From Fasciola hepatica (Eukaryota; Platyhelminthes; Trematoda; Plagiorchiida; Fasciolidae): a stretch of DNA of 64,000 nt. A program made the position numbers and the translations under genes. Below the pieces are notes generated by a model. The model did no database searches, was not told the origin of the DNA, and saw only the letters and a list, made by a program, of their open reading frames with translations. Below, piece after piece: positions 35,541-45,848 of the stretch (its first letter is position 1; each line of letters starts with the position of its first letter). The DNA lies in the NCBI GenBank assembly GCA_948099385.1, contig CANUEZ040000117.1:1660001-1724000 (forward strand), given 5' to 3'.

Positions 35541-36682
35541 ACATTTGCATTTAGGAAGGGACGCTGTAGAGCCCTGCACAAAATGACACTCTTCAGGATA
35601 CGATCCTCGGTTAAACTGCTGACCGAGGGCTTCGTACGACTAAGAATAAATAAGGACTTAAGTGATTGGGCAAGTAATTACCCGGATGTAGGGGGTCTAG
35701 ATTACACGTGTGTAAAAATCCTATGGTCAGGTTTGCACTCCAGATGCACATTTGTCTCATGTGCACGTCGACCCAGCGGGAGTTCTGTCTACCTACAGAG
35801 GATTCACGCAGTGTTCACATATGCCGACCGTTTCTCGGGATGGGCTGAAGCAATGTCGTTAATCAGTTGCTCATCGAAGGCAGCGAGATCCGCTTTTCCT
35901 GGACCAAGAGCCACTCTATTCGGACGCCCTGCTTTAGTGACCGCCCGTCAAGGAACTCACTGCCGGGGTCCACTGGCATGCAAACAAGTGAAAACCATGG
36001 CTTGCTTTCCTTTTGATAACAGTTTGATGGATTCTCTTATAGACAACTCACAACAGACTTAAGAGCTCAAGCAAACCTGGCTTTGAAAGATACTTTTTCT
36101 TTTATCTTGTAGAATATTCGCAGTCCTGTGAAATCCAAATTACATTCAACTCAGGGCTGGTTACTGTCTGGGTGTCCCATTTGGCTGACGGGGAAACTGG
36201 GTGCCCTAAAACCTTTGCAGCTTTTTAACCGATCCGACCACACCCAGAGCCTAACTCTGCGAATGCGCGTTCTGCAAGCCGCATCGACTGGAGACCAGAG
36301 CGTACCAGAGTGTACACCTAAGAAGCTGTCCATGTGTACTCAGGTCTTCTTGCACACGGACGGTCCCCCGCACTGGCCCCAGGCCCAGTACTTAGGCCCC
36401 TAAAGGAGTTGTTGGACGGAAATGAAGTGTTTCGTCATAGAAACTAAGGGTATAAGGGAAAACAGCTTTGCAGATGGACCAAAACCGGCTTTCATGGAGG
36501 TAGAGGAGGCATTCGCCTCATCCCACCCATGCGCAGCACTCACTGTCACACCCGCACTAGGGTCCAAAGCATCGACTAGGGCGGATTCAGAAAATCCCAA
36601 AACCCCGGTACAATGCAAAGGTCGCGGTCGGGTCGTGCGAGGGCCCGCAATATTCCCCGGACACCATTTCTTTCGTACGTAA
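35541..36682 (+). pseudogene. Gypsy integrase and C-terminal end, broken
   Basis: The zinc-binding N-terminal part is decayed: FRIRSSVKLLTEGFVRLR then DLSDWASNYP, where the two Cys are absent. The core reads VFTYADRFSGWAEAMSLI near 35815-35870 and RATLFGRPALVTARQGTHC, where the second catalytic Asp (TTDRG) is changed. After a break, 36335-36400 gives QVFLHTDGPPHWPQAQY. 36422-36680 is open with KCFVIETKGIRENSFADGPKPAF and GRGRVVRGPAIFPG, matching the Gypsy C-terminal KTFxI...VDRLKPAF and GRVVRPPARF motifs. Inactive. It is in the same orientation as the other two Gypsy relics but clearly diverged from the copy at 6985. Confidence 0.85.
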
Positions 36683-37308
36683 GCTTGAGCAAGAATTGAT
36701 TGCCATGAATATTATTTTTCTGAAACCAAAGAAAAAACTTTCTGCCATTTTTTGGTTTCTGTGCACTCCGAACCGCTTAGGATGAGTATACATGCACTTG
36801 TCTTCGTTTCTCTAACCTTCTGAGGTCCTCCCCCAGATGGTGATTCTTTAGCCGACAATCCGCTCACCTCCAACTTGAAGAAATTTGTGGAGAGGAAGGG
36901 TCTCGATTATCCCACTGTTTGTAGACATGCGAACGTTCGGCTTCCCTGGCCTTTTTTATTGCAACCGCACCAGTTTTGGCTCATAGACGGCCTGCTGCAA
37001 CGGCTCTGCACGCCCAACTTTGGGAGCAATATACTTACCCACTACAAACATCGGGGCATTGGCCGAGTCATGAAGTCATCCTATAGACTAACATCTATGC
37101 CACTCCGAAATTTTCCCCTCTATCTTCATCAGGCAATAAACTAGTAATTGTCCACGTCCCAATTTTCCGCTGCCTTCGATTTTGTGGATCTTCCTAATCG
37201 TGAAACTTTATTCAGGAGGAAAAAGTGGCTGCATTTTAAAATTTCGAAGACATCGTTTGGTCTTCTAGGGGCGGGGTGGGGGGGTTGTTGTAACACTTCA
37301 TCCGTTTC
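36683..37308. other. Unassigned 3' flank of Gypsy relic
   Basis: An LTR would be expected here, but no second copy is present to define it. No domain is seen. Confidence 0.4.
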
Positions 37309-37505
37309 TAAAAATCACCATATTTATTGGCTCCCCAGGTATAAACTTTGTTCCATCGCTCCGAACCAAGTTGTTTCTGATTTGATAGTCAGCATGATGC
37401 CTGCTATAGTGGATCCTATCTGATCACTTCTTCCTCCGTACTCCATTTGTAGGTTCGCGCAAAAGTCGCCGTGGCTTGTGATTCCGGTTTTCTGGCTACT
37501 GGCGA
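37309..37505 (+). repeat. Dispersed repeat C, copy 2
   Basis: This is the direct partner of 23362-23565, moderately diverged. It is preceded by a G-rich run (37271-37288). Confidence 0.65.
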
Positions 37506-37741
37506 AGCACCATTTCAATTTGTAGCGGTAGTTATCAGCCGCGCCCGAAGGACACCAATCTCACTAATCCTTAGCGCCAAAATACCATTCCATTCGGTGT
37601 TCCCAAAAAGGCAGCCGAGTTCTAACTTTCTGACCCTTTTATTCCGCTCCCTAAGGACAGAAAACCCCTGGGGGTAGCATAACCGGCTTCAGGCCCCACT
37701 GAGGGATGAGACATGGCAGCATACCAAGCGACCTGAGTGAA

Positions 37742-38405
37742 TGTCAGACCTTAACCCTGGGTTCTTCTTTTCTCTCTAAACTGACGTGGTGGTGCTCGAG
37801 CTAGAGATACTGAAGGCTTTCTGTTTTTCTGCTGCATTTAGAGGCTTGACTGCGGTGTATGGTGGAGGATTTGGAATGCGGGTAAAAGCAGGGAGGGAAA
37901 AAGGGAAATATGTGGCCATTTGGATATTAGGTAAAAATAGCAGCAGCGGGGGCCTGGAAGGTGATATGTTCGCACTCTCTTCTACTTTGGCTAGAGTGGA
38001 TCAGTGGAAGTTTCTAACAAACTGTACAGAAAGCAGGAACTTACAACTTTCGCCTTGGTGGACTCTAACTCCTGTACATACTACATGAAGCAATCTGGAC
38101 TCTCAACCAGCCCCAGGTACTACTAGTCCTGCGCAAACTGAACCGAACTGAACTGACAGCGGGGTACCACTGACTTAAGACGTCAGATGTAGGACACTTC
38201 ACGGTACCGGGGCTCCACCCGTAGCGCTACACATGAACTAACCTCTTCTGCATATTCAGTCTGATTCCGAAATAGGTCGAGGACCAGTTACGCATTGAGT
38301 GATCGTGGGTAATGTGTTTTGGCGTGTTGTGTGATGTCAGGGAGGCAGGTCCTCCCACCATTTTCCCCGGCAGATGAACTCACTATATTTTCTGACCTTT
38401 GCTTC
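37742..38405 (+). repeat. LTR-like dispersed repeat, copy 2
   Basis: This is the partner of 3144-3665. It has about 140 extra bases in the middle and many substitutions. It starts with TGTCAGACC. Matching fades after the cggcagat-cactcaatttt-t-tg segment near 38370-38400. No Pao gag follows it, so it may be a solo or orphan LTR. Confidence 0.5.
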
Positions 38406-41400
38406 CAGGCCCGAGGCCTCCTAACTGTTTTCCGGGATTCTTTTGAACCATATGTTTTATAACGGCCTGGTACGGCACCTCTCTTTTGCCTAGTCATACA
38501 CTGTGAAAGTCTCACCCCAGCAGTCAGCTAGCCACCGTTAAACATGATGGAGCCACTGCCGCTGCCGGTTTCTACCCCTCCTACTCTACGCCTTAGTCAT
38601 GAAGTCCGTGCTTGCCAGAGTCGTGCTATAAGCATGTAGCTTTCGATTTTTCCCGAGAGGAGTGCATGTAGGCTGTTCGAATGTCGAGCAAAAACGCACC
38701 AAGGTCGGCAGCCACTGCGGCGGCCCTTTGTGTTAAGCTATCAAGCTAGTCTGAGACGTAACCTCCAGCCTGGGGCCCGGGAGTGCTTTATTTATTAGCG
38801 GTATTTAGTAGTTAGGTCTGCTATCGGAATGATAACCGCTTCTCAGGAGCTCGTCCAGCCTTGGCATCAGGTCGCTCGCAAGCCGTAGTTGGCTTCACAC
38901 ATCGAATATGATCGCTACTTTTTGTGCTCATACAAAGCGTCCCACAGTCAGATGACTTTTTAATTCAAGGCAGAGCCCAATCATTTGAAAGAGGTCCGTT
39001 TCAGGAGACACATACGACATTTTGGTGACCCTGGTCATTCGTTCATTAGGATACATAACCGGTCAATCAAACGTAGGCCAGCATCTTCCAGGGGTCATTA
39101 TTTAAAGTTAGCTTTGGTCCCTTTAGCTGAAAGGGTATTTGGAGCTTGTTTATTTTGGTCATCTTGGTGCAATCATGCTTTGTCTTATGGTTGTTTTTCC
39201 TCCCAGCTCTTCCGGAAACTTGGCAAGCCTAGGCTCACCTGCTCCTGCCATCTGCCTATCTGACCCACCACCCCTGTTATTCCAACAGGACAGTTAGTAA
39301 AACTACAAAATCCATTAAATTCTCTCGTCACTTCTGATCTCGTCAACTTGGCAGGGGCTTCATTAGAAGAAGTCTGTCCTGATGATCCCTCTCCTTTTTT
39401 TCCCCCATCCAGTACAGCATTCGGTTGGTTTTCGTTGTGCATGTGTGCATTGAAATCCTTTTGACGATGACGGCTTCGTTCTGTCATCACGTACACATTT
39501 TATTCCGCCTGCATTTGTGGATGCGTCCAAATTAAATACACCCTGTACCGCGGTGCATGAAAACGTTTCTACTACTCCTGCAGTGGAGGCAGTACCACCT
39601 ATCCATAGGAACAATTATATGTGGCTAACCCGTCTGGAGGCATAGGTTGCTTCTTCCAGAATCATCTTACAGCAGAATTTTGTGCATATTGCTGCGAAAC
39701 CACTAAATATCCACCATGTCATCGAGGACTCGGGCTTTGATTCACCCACAGGCAGGTGGCACGATCTGCCTTGCAAGGCCATCCTGAAAACGCACTTGAG
39801 TTCCCGACTCGAACCTCTTTCGTCTGCTTCTGAGCAGCACTCCCACGAGGAACCAGGAGAATTCACCATTTCTGCGTCGGATGCGATAACTGGTCGAGGG
39901 CATCCAGTTTTCCTTTCAATGTTGCAATAGTTTTGGGTTTAGGGGCCACGCGAAAGAAAGCAGCGCAATGAGGCTTTTCGTGGGTGGATTATCGCTGGTC
40001 AAGCTGGCTCCGGTGTTTGATTGTTTTTAAAACCAGACCACCCAAAAAAAGTCGGTGAGTCGGTCCTTCCACAACCACCACAGAAGAAACTTTTGACGGA
40101 AGTAGCTGAACAACTCAGTACAATTCGTGCGGATGTGACTGCCACTTAGTCGTCACGTTTGGCACTTCTTATCCACTCCTTGGCCCAAACTCGTCGTTAT
40201 ATTCCCGTGCCAAATCATTACCATTTAGGGCCTTCCGAAGCATACGTACGAGCAAGGCGCTAAACTCGCCACCTGCCCTAATCCGTTCTGGTTGACCCAG
40301 GAAGAAGACCCTTCTGCTCAGGAGTCACCTCGTTGTTTATGCGAAACCGACGTTTTATAAAATATACTAGGTGACTGCAGCCAAAAACCTGGTACGAAGT
40401 ACATTGATTCAGGACTGTTCCCATAACAGTGTCCTCGAACGGGCACTTTTGGCTGCATCCCGGATTGGCTGAATTCCTTGCGGTCTTTTAGAACTACTGC
40501 TGCCGATGTTTAGCTGATTTTCTTGCCTTCGATTAGTACAAGTCTTAGTCACATACTGGCTGAACCCAATGCACTCAGCTGAAAAAAGCTTGGCGGCTGT
40601 TTCATTGATCCTGCACGTTTTGATGAGGAAAACTAATGCCGGTTGGATGATTTCATTCAGTTTTGTCACTAACTGACTGGCCATAAACCCACTTTCCTGG
40701 CTCTGGATTTGCCATCGATTTTGAACGAACAAGTACATGAAGTCTGATAACAAAACCAGGCCGTAAACTCATACTTCAGAAAATATTATCGTGCCCTCAC
40801 TGTCGTGCGGGAGCCAATGAAAGCACTCCCCGGTGCAATTCCTACGAAGCCCGTTGGTGGAAATTCCCCCAGTAACTGTCACACACCTATACTATTTAAT
40901 TAACACGAATTATTTATTGATCCTTGCACATCAGAAAGCTCTGTAATCACCCCATTTAACCTCTGATTTATATCTTTCTTACGCATGCCTTGGAACCTTG
41001 ACTTGACCTCTGGCTGCCCTGACAATGGTGCTTCTCAGTGAACTTTTCGGAACTCTGGTTCCACTCTGTTATTTGCTGCGGCCGTAAACTATGGGATTGT
41101 ATATACCCTGCATCTTTATGCTTGGCGATTCCAGCTCCGCAGAGTGTACGAATCAACATTGTTTTGACTTCAGGACTCATCGCTTTGGTTACGCGTTTAC
41201 CAAAATCGGAATAAACTTTAAGTGCTCTGAATGGAACCTCAGCTAAAAGGCCAGTCCCAGGCTCCAGGAAGAGAAAAAATAGGATGCAAATCCACAAGTC
41301 CTCGGTGTACTCTTAAACTAAACCAACCCATTAGGTATTGATCTGTATACCAGTCCCGTCATTTCGGGTTTATGTATATCTGGCAATGGCAAGTGTGAAA

Positions 41401-42069
41401 CGTGACGACTTTCATATGTTGGGAATCGCAAAAAAAGAACCATAGCTGTGTATAGGATCCATACGGAAAACCCTTTCAGATGTTTATATGTTCGCGAATA
41501 TGATCGTATTTGATGTAACTTTGTTAAGCTCGTCAGTACACGAAACTCTTGCACATTTGTTGTTATGTGTGAGGCAGAACCTTGGCCTGGAACCGTTCCT
41601 GACTATTGCGGCGCGAAACCCGTGAACATATTCGTTCACGTTGCAGTTAAATCATTAACATGCACTGTACGTGATTCCTTTATTCATTACTCGTTATCTA
41701 TATATCGGGAGCACCTATGAATATAATTACAGGAAAATCTACTAAATGTCCTGAAGATCCAGTGACCAGTGATGACCCTAATTGTGCATAACCTTCGTCC
41801 ATCATTGTAATAGGCTTAAAGTAATCTAAACTGAATACTTCTTTCCGACTTCTTCTTCGGTCATTCACAGTGAGCTGTCCTGCATGAATCATGGGGCGAT
41901 GAACCTCTGGCTTTAACTTTTAAGTTTACTTGGCCGCATATTTCAGGCTTGTGCATATTTTCGTTTTTTGATTCTCAATTACATGCCGTGAGAACTATGA
42001 ATCATCCTTGTCCTGTATTTAAGATTCTTGTGGATGGACAGAGCTTTGATGGAAATGCGACTTTTGTGA
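38406..42069. other. Unassigned, possible decayed LINE 5' part
   Basis: No convincing domain is visible. Near 40090-40210 the plus strand reads KLLTEVAEQLSTIRADVTAT then SRLALLIHSLAQTRR. This is a coiled-coil-like stretch that could come from a LINE ORF1, but homology cannot be shown by eye. 41990-42066 reads CPVFKILVDGQSFDGN in another frame just before the LINE RT, and may be its frameshifted upstream part. Plus-strand frames at 38985-39263 and 39682-39930 are unassigned. Confidence 0.35.
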
Positions 42070-43803
42070 CTCTCTTCTATCTCGTTCAATAACACATGCC
42101 TCGACAAACCGCTGGACATTGCAGAAGCGCTTAACACGTTTTTTGCTTCTTCCTTAATTAGTGACACAGCACCATTTTTCTGCAATCCACCAGTACCATC
42201 ATATGAGCCACTTTCTGCTGTAACATTCCTGCCCTCCGAAATTGAGCCTTTAATTTCAAATATCAAAATGTCTTTCCACCCCGGATCGGACTCGTTACCA
42301 TCGGCCATCTTTAAATTGGGTGGCCCAGATATCCCAATTCTTCTATCGAATTTATTCAATTTGTCTATGCGCTTTAGTTGGTATCCTACACAGTGGAAAA
42401 CGTCGGTTATTATTCCAATTCATAAGAAGGGAACACGGGAGGACCCGGCCAACTACCGGCCTGTGAATCATACCCCAGTAGTATCGAGGATTATGGAAAG
42501 ATTAATAAAACTTAAACTAACAGATCACCTCCTTAAAAACCACCTTATAAGTGAAGGTCAGCACGGTTTCCTAAAACATCGATCCTGTGCAACTTGTATG
42601 ACTGACTTTCTGAACCTTATTACGATAGCTGCCAATGATAGTAAGGCAGTGATCTCAGTCTTTTTAGACATGTCTAAGGCCTTCGACCGGGTGTCTCACA
42701 TTCGTTTGTTGTCAAAGGCTAAGACATTCGGCATTGTTGACCCACTATATGCCTGGCTAGAATCGTACTTGTCCTCGCGCAGTCAAGTGGTAAAAGTTGA
42801 TGGCACAACTTCCACACCCAGCCCTGTAACCAGCGGTGTGATCCAAGGTAGTGTACTGGGCCCGTTGCTGTTTCTCATGTACATAAATGACATATTTACC
42901 GTGGTTCGTCATGGAACTCCTTTTTTATTCGCTGATGATGTAAAGTTGTTGTACACCTTCGACCATAAGTCATTGGGTAATACTATAGCAAAAATATCTG
43001 AGGACCTGCGGATGCTCAATTCCTGGTGTACCGATTGTCTAATGAAGTTCTCGGCGGACAAAAGCTGCATTCTTACATACAAGTGTCATGTCCCTCCCGA
43101 AACGTTTAGTATAGGTGGTCACCTGATCCCCAACAAATCATCAGTACGCGACCTGGGCATATACTACTCCTGTTCGTTCAACTTCTCGGAGCAAACAGAC
43201 ACTCAAATTGCTAGGTCCCGCAGGTTAATAGGACTTGTCCACAAAACATTCCGTTTGCGTGAAAGTAAACTCAGTGTCTATACAACACACGTTAGACCAT
43301 TGCTAGAGTATAGTTCAATAGTTGGCTCCAACATGCGCCAGACTGATAGGATCGCCATCGAAAATGTCCAGCGCACCTTTACTAAACAAATAGTTGGATA
43401 TTCGTCTAGTCTCAACTATAAACAACGCTGTGACCTGCTACACCTCGAACCCCTTTGGCTCCGACGGATAAAGAACAACTTGTCTTTTTTCCACTCACTA
43501 TTAAAATATAGATCCTGCAAAGCCTCCCCTGTGGTACGAGACCCATTAAGCCTAAGGTATTCGTTACGACACAGCAGTCATTCGGTCACTGTGCCGTCCT
43601 CGAGAACCAGCCTACGGTCCAATTTCTTCATTGTTAAATATTCACAAATGTGGAATAAACTTCCACCAAATGTCCGTGCAATAAGCCACTTGCCGAGATT
43701 CAAAGAGGAATTAAACAAACGGCTTGATGTCCTGACACTGGTATCAAACAATGATCCATACACTTCGGAGGAGCGAGCGTACGAAGTTGGTTTGGGTTAC
43801 TGA
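42070..43803 (+). CDS. LINE reverse transcriptase, open frame, 5'-truncated (CR1/Jockey-like)
   Basis: This is the RT of a non-LTR retrotransposon, which primes at a nicked target and copies its own RNA. The frame is open from after a stop at 42067 to TGA at 43801-43803, about 577 codons. The first Met at 42268 is not necessarily a true start. Motifs in order are NTFFASSLI (pre-RT), FHPGSDSLPSAIFK, IIPIHKKGTREDPANYRPVN, EGQHGFLKHRSCATC, FLDMSKAFDRVSH, SGVIQGSVLGPLLFLMYIND, catalytic FLFADDVKLLY near 42925-42957, the thumb block RDLGIYYSC, and VRPLLEYSSIV. The two catalytic Asp are intact, and this is the best-preserved RT in the window. No endonuclease precedes it, so it is truncated or frameshifted upstream and not autonomous. 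Confidence 0.93.
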   Translation, partial: LSSISFNNTCLDKPLDIAEALNTFFASSLISDTAPFFCNPPVPSYEPLSAVTFLPSEIEPLISNIKMSFHPGSDSLPSAIFKLGGPDIPILLSNLFNLSMRFSWYPTQWKTSVIIPIHKKGTREDPANYRPVNHTPVVSRIMERLIKLKLTDHLLKNHLISEGQHGFLKHRSCATCMTDFLNLITIAANDSKAVISVFLDMSKAFDRVSHIRLLSKAKTFGIVDPLYAWLESYLSSRSQVVKVDGTTSTPSPVTSGVIQGSVLGPLLFLMYINDIFTVVRHGTPFLFADDVKLLYTFDHKSLGNTIAKISEDLRMLNSWCTDCLMKFSADKSCILTYKCHVPPETFSIGGHLIPNKSSVRDLGIYYSCSFNFSEQTDTQIARSRRLIGLVHKTFRLRESKLSVYTTHVRPLLEYSSIVGSNMRQTDRIAIENVQRTFTKQIVGYSSSLNYKQRCDLLHLEPLWLRRIKNNLSFFHSLLKYRSCKASPVVRDPLSLRYSLRHSSHSVTVPSSRTSLRSNFFIVKYSQMWNKLPPNVRAISHLPRFKEELNKRLDVLTLVSNNDPYTSEERAYEVGLGY

Positions 43804-44221
43804 CACGCGGGTCTAAGTCGGGGGCCACGAGACCTACGTACCACACAAGTCGCCATAAATACCACTCAAGTTTCATTAATCTTTCGCGTAAAACCTTGTG
43901 TTTAGCAAAGTCGAACCATCCCCCAAGTAGTTCCAATTTCTAGATACTAGAGGTTTTTCTTTACTACTGACCGCTGATCCTCAGCTGGGAGCACCCCAGA
44001 CTGCGTTTTTCTATTTTTACTTTTCCAGACAACCGCTGATGATGGCTTCCCTTCGATGACTTGGCATAATACCTGGCCCACATTTCCCGCTGAAAACTCG
44101 ATACCTGCTCGTCATTTCGTCACTACCACACAGGCCATGCTCTCCAGGACCCCTCGCAACCTCCTGGATTATTCGATCTCTATGTGACAACGCCAATATC
44201 ACTCAAGCGAAGCCCGCCGGT

Positions 44222-44395
44222 GCGGGCCGCGGTCAGATCCACCACTTTGGCCGACGCACATCGGGCGTGCAGGACGTCTGCAACGATGTGCGGACGCAGA
44301 TAGGATTGCGGATGGCACCTGTCAACAAAAACGGTTTTCAGGTTGGGTGTCCCGCGCACGGTCAGCTCCACCCACCAGCACCGGTCGCAGCAAAA
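44222..44395 (+). repeat. Conserved LINE 3' UTR block, copy 1
   Basis: This aligns with 53365-53545. Both contain gcggtcagatcca, gcgcacatcgggcgtgcagg/gacgcacatcgggcgtgcagg, gtctgcaacgatgtgcg, and ttttcaggttgggtgtcc. The block is better conserved than neighbouring UTR sequence. A third, inverted and partial copy lies near 29890-29985. Confidence 0.85.
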
Positions 44396-44740
44396 AATCA
44401 TTCACCCGAAATGCTACAAATATGGAACTATCTCCCCCAGTTACCGCTTATTTTTCATCGAACTTGTCTCCATCTTCGCAACCTTAACTTACCGCTTCTT
44501 ACGCCCAGAAAAATCTACTTTCCCTAGCACATAATTATCGCGGGGTTAAAAGACCGTTTCCGTACTCGGCTTACCGTTCATTATCCTTTTTTTCCCGATG
44601 ATTCTTGCCAAACTGCCCGCTTGTCCTATTAGCAAACTTAACCAATCCCCGAGATAAAACTCGCTTCTATTTTATGAGTTATCAATATATTTGCAAAATT
44701 CACATTTATTGTTGCCATACACTTCCGTACCACAATGTCC

Positions 44741-45313
44741 GGTATTCTATCTTGGTAAATCCTCCCAGACAATTTTGATTCTTGCATCTCTCTGGTCTTT
44801 ATTTTCGGCCCTTAGATAACGATTATCAAACGTAAATACTTACCTGCCATTTAAATACTCGCCCAGTACCCATTTCTATTTTGGTGCATCACATTTCACC
44901 TTTATGAAAGTAAGCAATGTGCGCAACGATTACATGTTTACATCCTGCCACTTCTTCCACCATCACTCCAGCGACCTCGCCAGATGTGATGTCCGTTTGG
45001 TTTACCACGGACTCCATCCACATCCAGCCGCCCAACTTCCCAACTGTATTCAGCGTTTGTTGGTGCTTTTTCATATTCGGTATTCTATCTTGGTAAATCC
45101 TCCCAGACAATTTTGATTCTTGCATCTCTCTGGTCTTTATTTTCGGCCCTTAGATAACGATTATCAAACGTAAATACTTACCTGCCATTTAAATACTCGC
45201 CCAGTACCCATTTCTATTTTGGTGCATCACATTCCCCCCTCATGAACGTTAACGATGTGCGCAACGACTACATGCTTGCGTCCGGTCACTTCTTTTACCA
45301 TCACCTAGGCAAT
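44741..45313 (+). repeat. Tandem duplication, 338-bp period, in LINE 3' UTR
   Basis: 44741-45078 is followed by a second, partial copy from 45079. The first 150 or so bases of the two (ggtattctatcttgg onward to ttggtgcatcacat) are identical by eye. The rest, to about 45313, shows about a dozen substitutions. The LINE at 47455-55625 has no such duplication. Confidence 0.93.
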
Positions 45314-45823
45314 CACTCTCTACAAATGAGTCCTTCATTGGGTATTTAACGGACTCAGCCGATATTTGGTCGCTGAACGTTTCAAGGAAAATCTTTGAAA
45401 GATTTTGATTGTTCTCTGTCTGCAAATTCATTCCTCTCATCGTCTGATTTTCAATCCAAAGCCGTGCCATACTCCGCGGAGCGCTGTAGCTGGTTCATGT
45501 CTCCCTCGGAAACTTCTTTTCCCTCGAAGTGAACAAAACTTTCGTCAATTCTGTTTGATTCTCTTGTTGCATAGCACTTCTTTTTGTACTGTTTCAGGAA
45601 GAGTCAGCTACCTTCGACCAGCTCGACCCTGACTTGACCGGGTTGGCCACCCGACCTTGAGTTCAAATTTGCCGGGCGCCGCCACAGAGAGTAACTTAAA
45701 TACTTTCTCCTGTACAATATTGAGTGCACATACCTTAACCAACCTCTTGGAATTCGGACTCTACGTCCAATTGTACCGTTTGATCTTGCGTTACAGCATG
45801 CCTCGGGTTATCCGAAATAAACC

Positions 45824-45846
45824 ATTATCATTATCATTATCATTAC
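45824..45846 (+). repeat. (ATTATC)n LINE tail
   Basis: Just under four units of ATTATC follow the gaaataaacc motif at the LINE 3' end. Confidence 0.95.
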
Positions 45847-45848
45847 TC

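Larger units (their letters stand above)
43804..45848 (+). mobile_element. LINE 3' UTR (2.0 kb) with ATTATC tail
   Basis: The sequence from the RT stop to an (ATTATC)n tail parallels the 3' UTR of the LINE at 47455-55625 in the same order. Landmarks are gctgatcctcagctgggagcac, then ggacccctcgcaacctcctgga near 44146-44166, then the block 44222-44395, then cttgaccgggttgg near 45630, and finally gcctcgggttatccgaaataaaccattatc. The tail abuts Pao Gag-like sequence. The UTR carries a 338-bp tandem duplication (44741-45313). Confidence 0.85.
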
